NCBI GenBank assembly: GCA_002431945.1
Contig: DJET01000079.1
Span: 1-12,238, forward strand
Origin: Ruminococcaceae bacterium UBA5891
GTDB taxonomy: Bacteria; Bacillota; Clostridia; Oscillospirales; Acutalibacteraceae
Direction: 5' to 3'
Length of the DNA stretch: 12,238 nucleotides
A program made the position numbers and the translations under genes. Positions within the stretch are counted from its first letter, which is position 1, and each line of letters starts with the position of its first letter. The notes beneath the pieces were generated by a model. The model made no database searches. It had not been told where the DNA came from and saw only the letters and a list, made by a program, of their open reading frames with translations. Positions 6,775 to 12,238 of this stretch are shown one piece after another.

Positions 6775-6867
6775 ATGGAATGTATTGTTAGTGCTGTGAA
6801 AAGTAAAAATTTGAAAATCGAGGTTTGGGCAAAAGAACCTGACGGAAAGGTGATTTTAAATGATTAA
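6775..6867 (+). CDS. Possible 30-residue leader peptide overlapping the LRR start
   Basis: An ATG at 6775 opens a 30-codon frame that ends with TAA at 6865-6867, overlapping the first codons of the LRR gene (ATG at 6860) in another frame. The peptide begins MECIVSAVKS, is not hydrophobic, and has no clear Shine-Dalgarno; it lies 5 nt behind the palindrome at 6750-6769. Its stop next to the LRR start would fit translational coupling, but a frame this short is expected by chance in AT-rich DNA. I do not recognise it. Confidence 0.2.
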   Translation: MECIVSAVKSKNLKIEVWAKEPDGKVILND

Positions 6868-9800
6868 AAAGAAAACGGTAAAAAAACTGCTAAGCACTAT
6901 GCTTTGCATCATTATAATTGCGTCATATTTTGTCTCTCTTAATGCATTTGCGGCAGAGAAAACAGGAATAACCGGTGGTTGTATGTGGGAACTTGACGGC
7001 ACTGTACTTACAATTAGTAGCAATGTCGATGGCGGTGGGAGAATGTATGACTTTGACAAATCTACCGCTCCATGGGGCAAGGATGTATCTAAAGTAATAA
7101 TCAAATCTAATGTTAAAAACATCAGCGCATTTGCTTTTTCAAAATGCAAAAATCTCAAAAGCATAACAATATCCGATAGTGTTGTGAGTATAAGCGATCT
7201 TGCATTTCAGGATTGCGGTAGCCTTGAAAGTATTATAGTTGATAAACGTAATTCGGTATATCATAGTAAAGGCAATTGCCTTATTAAGACAAAAACAAAG
7301 GAATTGATTGTAGGTTGTAATAACAGTCGCATACCTTCAAATGGTACTGTTACAAGAATAGCTGACGGAGCTTTTAGAGGTTGTACCGGTCTGAAAAGTA
7401 TAACAATACCAGACAGCATTACAGCTATAGGTGTAGGTGCTTTTGAAGGATGTGATAATCTTACAAGTATAACAATAGATGGTAGTGTTACAAATATAGA
7501 GAATTATACCTTTAGAGGTTGTGCAAGACTTGTAAATGTAACACTACCCAATAGTGTTACAAGTATAGGAAAATATGCATTTAGCGATTGCAAGAGTTTA
7601 AAAAATTTGATATTACCAAACGAACTTACGACTGTAAATAGTTATGCATTTACTAATTGTGCCGGTATAACGGATATAACAATTCCTAATAAAGTTACAC
7701 AGATTGCAAATAATGCATTTTCCAATTGTGTTGGACTTAAAAGTGCAATTATCAATAATGGAGTTATAAGTATAGGTGAGAGTGCGTTTTACGGTTGCAG
7801 TAGCCTAACAAACATAATTATACCAAACACCGTTGAATGTGTAAAATGTTATACGTTTTATGGTTGTGTCGGTTTAACAAGCATAACTATACCAGATGGC
7901 GTTAAAATTTTAGAGCATGATTCATTTTATGGCTGTACCGGTCTGACAAATATAACTATACCAAGTAGTATCGAAAATATAGAATACAATGCATTTTATG
8001 GTTGTAATAACATTAAAAGTATTACGGTGGATAAGAGTAATACAACATATCAAAGCGACGGAAATTGTATAATAGAGGTTAACACAAAAGAATTAGTACT
8101 CGGTTGCAAAAACAGTGTTATTCCTACAGATGGTAGTGTCAAAACTATACGATCCGGTGCATTTGGCGGTTCAGGGCTTACAAATATATTTATACCAAGC
8201 AGCATCATTAGTATAGAAAGCAGAGCTTTTTCAGGGTGTGATAATCTAAAAAGTATTACAGTTGATAAGGAAAACCCGACATACCAAAGCAACGGAAACT
8301 GTATAATAAATGTTAACATAAAAGAATTAGTTGTCGGTTGCAAGAACAGTATCATTCCTACAGATGACAGTGTTAAATATATAGGTGCTTATGCATTTTA
8401 TAATTGTAAGGGGCTTACAAATATATCAATAAACGATAATATTGTGTCAATAGGCGCATATGCATTCTCCTGTTGTGAAAATCTTGTAAGCTTAGTAATA
8501 CCTAATAGTGTTACAAGTGTAGATGAAGGGGCATTTGAAAACTCAAAAAATGTAAATATCAAGATGCCGGACAACATTTCATATGTGGGACAAAGGGCAT
8601 TTGCCGGTTGTACCGGTCTTAAGAGTGTTACGGTGCCTGCCGGCGGTTTAATAAAGTATCGTGCATTTTTCGGATGTACGGGGCTTGAAAATGTGACTCT
8701 TAGCCAAGACAAATATGGAAATGCGCCAATTATAGAGGAGTATGCTTTTGATGGTTGCAAGAATCTTATAAGCATTACTATGCCCGGCAATGTAACAAAC
8801 ATAGGCGAGCAAGCCTTCAGAGGTTGCAATATAAAAAAATTAAACATCTTAAAAGGAACAAAAAAAGTTACAAAAGAAATAGTATTGTGGAAGGACACAT
8901 TGGAAGAGGTTGATATTCCCGAAAGTGTAGAGTATATCTATTCAGGAGCTTTTGCCGGTTGCAAAAACCTTACAAGTGTAACCTTATCGGACAGCGTCAT
9001 CGGTATAGCCGAATACGCATTTTCCGGTTGTGAAAAGCTTAAAGATATAAAAATGTCTAACAATTTAATATATATAGGCAAGTATGCATTTTGGGGCTGT
9101 ACTGGGCTTATAAGTATAACAATACCGAGCAGTGTCACACATATTTACTCTGGAGCCTTTTATGAATGCAGCGGATTAGCAGAAGTACATATAAGCGATA
9201 TAGCAAAATGGTGTACAATCAATTTTGAGAGTAACCCTCTTCGGTATGCAAAAGATCTGTACTTAAACGGTGAAAAAATCACAGAGCTTTCTATTCCCGA
9301 TGGTGTTATAGGCATAAGTAAATCAGCATTTAGTGGTTGCACAGCGATTACAAGTATAACTATACCTGACAGCGTTACAAGTATAGGTGAGTCTGCATTT
9401 TACAACTGCAGTAGCCTTACATGTGTAACAATCCCCGATAGTGTGACAAGTATAGATGATTATGCTTTTTATAACACGCCGGAGCTGGTGATATATACAA
9501 TAGAGAATTCCGTAGCACATGAATATGCAAAGCTGAATAATATCAAAGTATATTTAACAAAAATTACTCGTTATATTCCTTCGCCGAATATTGAGTACAT
9601 ACAAAAGAATGGTCATAGTTCGGTAAAAATCACTCTACAGGCTATCACGAATTATGAATATAAGTGTAATGACGGCAAGTGGCAAAAAAGTAATGTTTTT
9701 GACAACTTATCTTTTGATAAGAATTATACATTTTATCAAAGGCTCGGTAAGACAAATGAAAATGTTGAAAGTTCACCGAGTTGTGCGAAAACAATATACA

Positions 9801-10246
9801 TAAAAAAGGCTAATATTGATGTTCCACCAACTCCTACCGTTTTAAGCAAAACTGCGAACAGCGTAACACTTAAAGACATAAGCGGCTATGAATACAGCGC
9901 CGACGGCAAGGTATGGCAAAAGAGCAATGTGTTTACGGGGCTTAGCGAGGATACCGAATATACATTTTATCAGAGGATTGCCGAAACAGATACAACATAT
10001 GTTTCTGAGAGCAGCGCACCGCTGAAGGTCAAAACCGATAAATCTTACACCCCCGGCGACTTAGACGGGGACGAGGGTATAACGGACAGCGACGTGCTGT
10101 ACCTGCTTAAGCATACGTTCCGTCCCGAAAAGTATCCGGTAAATCAGCCGTGCGATTATAACGGCGACGGGGAAATAACCGACGCGGACGCGGTATATCT
10201 GTTAAAGCATATTTTCAGACCTGAAAAATATCCGTTAACAAAATAA
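6860..10246 (+). CDS. Secreted BspA-like leucine-rich-repeat protein with C-terminal dockerin
   Basis: The 1128-residue protein begins with a signal peptide (1-31, ending AFA). A short BspA-type lead-in (about 33-80) and 28 leucine-rich repeats of roughly 23 residues follow (about 82-890, pattern ITIPxSVTSIGxxAFxGCxxL). Three inserts of about 50 residues share VDKxNxxYxSxGNC (from 124, 387 and 465). Two related FN3-like segments contain WQKSNVF and YTFYQR (about 932-961 and 1010-1039). A type I dockerin closes the protein, with two calcium loops, D1067/D1069/D1071/D1078 and D1099/N1101/D1103/D1110, each followed by YLLKHxFRPEKYP. It has no membrane anchor of its own. The dockerin should bind a cohesin, probably that of the gene 15 nt downstream. 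BspA-like repeats often mediate adhesion or protein binding; the ligand is unknown. The LRR part is AT-rich and the dockerin end is not. Start supported by GGAAAGG (6844-6850). Confidence 0.93.
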   Translation: MIKKKTVKKLLSTMLCIIIIASYFVSLNAFAAEKTGITGGCMWELDGTVLTISSNVDGGGRMYDFDKSTAPWGKDVSKVIIKSNVKNISAFAFSKCKNLKSITISDSVVSISDLAFQDCGSLESIIVDKRNSVYHSKGNCLIKTKTKELIVGCNNSRIPSNGTVTRIADGAFRGCTGLKSITIPDSITAIGVGAFEGCDNLTSITIDGSVTNIENYTFRGCARLVNVTLPNSVTSIGKYAFSDCKSLKNLILPNELTTVNSYAFTNCAGITDITIPNKVTQIANNAFSNCVGLKSAIINNGVISIGESAFYGCSSLTNIIIPNTVECVKCYTFYGCVGLTSITIPDGVKILEHDSFYGCTGLTNITIPSSIENIEYNAFYGCNNIKSITVDKSNTTYQSDGNCIIEVNTKELVLGCKNSVIPTDGSVKTIRSGAFGGSGLTNIFIPSSIISIESRAFSGCDNLKSITVDKENPTYQSNGNCIINVNIKELVVGCKNSIIPTDDSVKYIGAYAFYNCKGLTNISINDNIVSIGAYAFSCCENLVSLVIPNSVTSVDEGAFENSKNVNIKMPDNISYVGQRAFAGCTGLKSVTVPAGGLIKYRAFFGCTGLENVTLSQDKYGNAPIIEEYAFDGCKNLISITMPGNVTNIGEQAFRGCNIKKLNILKGTKKVTKEIVLWKDTLEEVDIPESVEYIYSGAFAGCKNLTSVTLSDSVIGIAEYAFSGCEKLKDIKMSNNLIYIGKYAFWGCTGLISITIPSSVTHIYSGAFYECSGLAEVHISDIAKWCTINFESNPLRYAKDLYLNGEKITELSIPDGVIGISKSAFSGCTAITSITIPDSVTSIGESAFYNCSSLTCVTIPDSVTSIDDYAFYNTPELVIYTIENSVAHEYAKLNNIKVYLTKITRYIPSPNIEYIQKNGHSSVKITLQAITNYEYKCNDGKWQKSNVFDNLSFDKNYTFYQRLGKTNENVESSPSCAKTIYIKKANIDVPPTPTVLSKTANSVTLKDISGYEYSADGKVWQKSNVFTGLSEDTEYTFYQRIAETDTTYVSESSAPLKVKTDKSYTPGDLDGDEGITDSDVLYLLKHTFRPEKYPVNQPCDYNGDGEITDADAVYLLKHIFRPEKYPLTK
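8018..8383 (+). repeat. Near-identical 132-bp direct repeats inside the LRR gene
   Basis: Segments 8018-8149 and 8252-8383 are alike at DNA level (for example GGAAA.TGTATAATA and ATTCCTACAGATG are shared) and code for the second and third VDKxNxxYxSxGNC inserts. The 234-bp spacing points to a recent in-frame duplication. A more diverged first copy starts at about 7229. Confidence 0.75.
9653..9976 (+). repeat. Two related FN3-like segments in the LRR-dockerin gene
   Basis: Segments 9653-9743 and 9887-9976 share TATGAATA, GACGGCAAG, TGGCAAAA and TATACATTTTATCA, and code for YEY...DGKxWQKSNVF...YTFYQR. The first is AT-rich with T/A third positions. The second uses more G/C, like the dockerin and the next gene. 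Confidence 0.7.
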
Positions 10247-10261
10247 AAAGGGGTTATAACA

Positions 10262-12028
10262 ATGAAAAAGATAATATCATTATTAGCGGCATTATGTTTA
10301 ATTGTCTCATTTGCGGTTCCGGCAAGCGCGGCAGGGTTTGCGGTAAGCCTTTCGCCCTCTAAAAACGATGTAAGCGCGGGGGATACCGTAACCTTTACCG
10401 TCTCGTTAAGCGGGGCGGGCAGGGGCACCTCCGGATATATAGAGGTGGCGGCAAGCAGTAATTTTGAACTGATTTCGGGAAAATTCCTGACCGCAAACAC
10501 CCAAATGGCAGACTTTGACAAAAACACAAGCGACGGAACCGTTATGTATAACGGCGAAAGCGATCCGAACGGAGCTTTCTGCGAATTTGTGTTAAAGGCA
10601 AAAACAGCGTCGAAAACCGCGCAGAACGTTTCGGTTACCGTGGATATAAGAAACGGCTCGTCGCTCCTCGGCAGCGTTAAGGCAAGCAAAGACATTAAAA
10701 TTATATGCGCAAGCCACACCTTCGGTTCTTACACAAAGGTAAACGACGGCACACACAAGCGCGTATGCTCTGTCTGCGGATATGAGGAAACAAAAAATCA
10801 CACTTGGGACGGCGGTACGGTTACAAAACAGGCAAGCTGCAAGGAAAGCGGCACAAAACATTTCACCTGCACTGCCTGCGGCGCCGCAAAGGACGAAACA
10901 ATAGCCAAAACAAACAGCCATAGCTGGGGCGGCTATAAAGTAACGCAAAATCCCGGCTGCACAACCTCCGGAACGCAGACGCGCACCTGCTCTGTCTGCA
11001 GCAAAAGCGAAACTCAGCCCATAAACGCAACAGGGCACAGTATGGGAGCGTGGTCGCAAAGCAAGGCTCCCACCTGCACCGCCGCAGGCGAAGAAAAGCG
11101 CAGCTGCTCAAAGTGCGGCCATACCGAAACAAAGGCAATAAACGCCTTGGGCCACAGCTTTTCAAATCCTACCGTTACAAAAGCGCCCACCTGTACCGAA
11201 ACGGGCGTTGAATCGGGCAAATGCACCCGCTGCGGTCAGACTACAACCAACGCAATAAAGGCAAAGGGACATAAATTCGGCGCGTGGGAGGATACAAAGC
11301 CCGCCACCTGTACCGAGGGCGGAATAAAGGAACGCAAGTGCGCCGACTGCGGCGCTTCGGAAACCAATGCGACCGAGGCATTGGGCCACGATTTTGAAAA
11401 CCCCACAATAGTAAAGGCGGCTACCATAAGCGAAACGGGACTTAAAGAGGGTAAATGCAGGCGCTGCGGCGAGACCGCAAGCGAGGTTATACCCTGCACC
11501 GCGCAGGACGAGGCGACAGGTACGCTGTTTGAGACGAGCGAGGGCGTGTTTGCCGCAGGAACGCAATTGTCGGTTGAGGAAATAAAAACCGATAACCCAA
11601 CCTTTGCTTCGGCAAAAAACATACTTAAAGATATATGTAATGAATTTAAGCTTTATAATATTAAGGCTTTATTAGACGGCGCCGAGGTAACGCCCACCGG
11701 CGAGATCACCGCAACATTTAATATACCTGAGGGTTACGGCAGGGACATTGCGCTTTACATTATAAAGGCGGACGGCACAAGCGAAAGGCTTGACTGCGAT
11801 ATTTCCGAGGACGGCAAAACGCTTTCCGCCAAGCTTACCGCGCTCGGCGATTACGCAATATGCAAATTAGGCGGCGGGGACAAATCTGCTGTAGAAAGCG
11901 CACCGGCAGACAAGGCAGAGAAAGCCAAAAGCAACACGGCGTTATACATAATAATAACAGCGGCGGCGGTGATCGTTATAGGCGGCGGAACGGCGGCGTT
12001 TATAATAATTAAAAAGAAAAGGCAATAA
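10262..12028 (+). CDS. Membrane-anchored cohesin-like surface protein with His/Cys repeats
   Basis: The 588-residue protein has a signal peptide (1-23, PASA) and a cohesin-like beta domain (about 25-150: SAGDTVTFTVSLS, a FELISGKF strand, then GAFCEFVLKAK and NVSVTVDI). Seven His/Cys repeats follow (152-413; mostly 39 residues, H-x12-C-x9-C-x2-C). Next comes a beta-rich domain (about 415-545, with ITATFNIPEGYGRDIALYI), a short Ala/Lys/Ser linker, one membrane helix (560-583) and a KKKRQ tail. There is no LPXTG motif, so the membrane helix is the anchor. A cohesin binds dockerins, and the preceding gene encodes one; they are 15 nt apart and share a terminator, so they are probably one operon. 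The Cys and His repeats could hold zinc and act as a stalk. Start supported by AAGGGG (10248-10253). The cohesin call is by pattern and could instead be a related carbohydrate-binding fold. Confidence 0.8.
   Translation: MKKIISLLAALCLIVSFAVPASAAGFAVSLSPSKNDVSAGDTVTFTVSLSGAGRGTSGYIEVAASSNFELISGKFLTANTQMADFDKNTSDGTVMYNGESDPNGAFCEFVLKAKTASKTAQNVSVTVDIRNGSSLLGSVKASKDIKIICASHTFGSYTKVNDGTHKRVCSVCGYEETKNHTWDGGTVTKQASCKESGTKHFTCTACGAAKDETIAKTNSHSWGGYKVTQNPGCTTSGTQTRTCSVCSKSETQPINATGHSMGAWSQSKAPTCTAAGEEKRSCSKCGHTETKAINALGHSFSNPTVTKAPTCTETGVESGKCTRCGQTTTNAIKAKGHKFGAWEDTKPATCTEGGIKERKCADCGASETNATEALGHDFENPTIVKAATISETGLKEGKCRRCGETASEVIPCTAQDEATGTLFETSEGVFAAGTQLSVEEIKTDNPTFASAKNILKDICNEFKLYNIKALLDGAEVTPTGEITATFNIPEGYGRDIALYIIKADGTSERLDCDISEDGKTLSAKLTALGDYAICKLGGGDKSAVESAPADKAEKAKSNTALYIIITAAAVIVIGGGTAAFIIIKKKRQ
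10715..11500 (+). repeat. Seven tandem His/Cys repeats, 117-bp period
   Basis: Units begin at His152, 180, 220, 259, 298, 337 and 376 of the cohesin-like protein, mostly 39 residues apart. The typical unit has His, Cys, then CxxC, for example His220, Cys233, Cys243 and Cys246. Unit 1 is short and offers His165 in place of the first Cys. Unit 7 has lost that Cys (Ile instead). Such repeats are common in surface proteins of gut Firmicutes; zinc binding is an inference. Confidence 0.8.
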
Positions 12029-12035
12029 AACAAAC

Positions 12036-12056
12036 GGGGCTGTACGGTACAGCCCC
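12036..12056 (+). terminator. Rho-independent terminator of the LRR-cohesin operon
   Basis: GGGGCTGTA (12036-12044) and TACAGCCCC (12048-12056) form a 9-bp stem with loop CGG, followed by TTGTTT, 8 nt after the stop codon. The flanking CAAAC and TTGTTT can extend the stem. Confidence 0.88.
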
Positions 12057-12075
12057 TTGTTTATACCTATAAATA

Positions 12076-12111
12076 GTCATTGCACGTAAGCAAAGCAAGC
12101 GCGGCAATCCG
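12076..12111. repeat. GTCATTGC...GGCAATCCG short repeat unit
   Basis: GTCATTGC (12076-12083), a middle with AAGCAAAGC and GGCAATCCG at the end match the unit at 6507-6543 in layout, with several base changes in the middle. Confidence 0.6.
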
Positions 12112-12126
12112 TTTCCCCACACCCTT

Positions 12127-12223
12127 GTCATTGCGAAGGTGCGGGTGTCCGGTGGACACCTCTGCGGAGCAGAAGCACCGACCGAGCCGGCAGGCGAGAC
12201 CGCCGTAAGGCGTTTGGCAATTC
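12127..12223. repeat. Long GTCATTGC repeat element with inner hairpins
   Basis: It starts with GTCATTGCGAA (12127) and ends in TTGGCAATTC (about 12214-12223). Inner stems are GGTGTCC/GGACACC around GGT (about 12144-12160) and TCTGC/GCAGA around GGA (12161-12173). A relative of the 6361-6448 element with a different middle. The last bases of the window hold nothing else. Confidence 0.5.
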
Positions 12224-12238
12224 ATTCCAAATCCCCCG

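Noticed and set aside
8050..9520. Antisense frames of 60-166 codons across the LRR gene
   Set aside because: They follow the repeat period of the LRR gene and vanish outside it, so they are by-products of its repeats.
10715..11500. Regularly spaced repeats as a CRISPR array
   Set aside because: The repeats are coding, vary in sequence and have a 117-bp period without unique spacers; no cas gene is near.
10592..11622. Antisense Cys-rich frames across the His/Cys repeats
   Set aside because: They mirror the 117-bp repeat of the sense gene and have no start signals.
11930..12028. Sortase anchoring of the cohesin-like protein
   Set aside because: The C-terminus has a membrane helix and a basic tail but no LPXTG-like motif ahead of it, so a plain membrane anchor is the safer call.
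1..12238. tRNA or rRNA genes
   Set aside because: No cloverleaf with a T-arm GTTCGA-type motif, nor any rRNA-like stretch, was seen on either strand.

Overview
The window looks like chromosomal DNA of a Gram-positive anaerobe of the class Clostridia, probably a gut or rumen Oscillospiraceae/Ruminococcaceae relative. This rests on gene content: a Firmicutes-type RNase Y, a polyamine ABC operon with a lipoprotein binding protein, a BspA-like leucine-rich-repeat protein ending in a dockerin, and a membrane-anchored cohesin-like protein. The species cannot be fixed from sequence alone.

Left part (1-4320, minus strand): a complete spermidine/putrescine uptake operon in the order potA-potB-potC-potD. 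The genes are tightly packed: a 3-nt gap, then a 4-nt overlap, then a 30-nt gap. It has a consensus promoter at 4286-4314, a dyad just downstream of the -10 box, a leader of about 200 nt whose 11-bp long-range pairing can bury the potA ribosome binding site, and a strong terminator at 91-135.

Middle (4320-6320, plus strand): rny (RNase Y), divergent from the pot operon. It has a consensus promoter (4491-4519), an intrinsic-terminator-like hairpin only about 20 nt downstream of the -10 box, a structured leader, the full-length gene and a terminator.

Right part (6320-12238, plus strand): a repeat-rich intergenic region with palindromic GTCATTGC...GGCAATCCG elements and two 20-bp palindromes that are reverse complements of each other. 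Two genes 15 nt apart follow: a secreted 28-repeat BspA-like protein with a C-terminal type I dockerin, and a protein with signal peptide, cohesin-like domain, seven His/Cys repeats and a membrane anchor. A terminator and more repeat elements end the window.

The most interesting reading is that the last two genes form a self-contained surface display pair: the membrane-anchored cohesin protein would capture the dockerin of the LRR protein encoded just upstream. The LRR part is AT-rich, while the dockerin end and the cohesin gene have the composition of the rest of the window. The change falls between two related repeats, which suggests that an acquired LRR module was joined to a resident dockerin.
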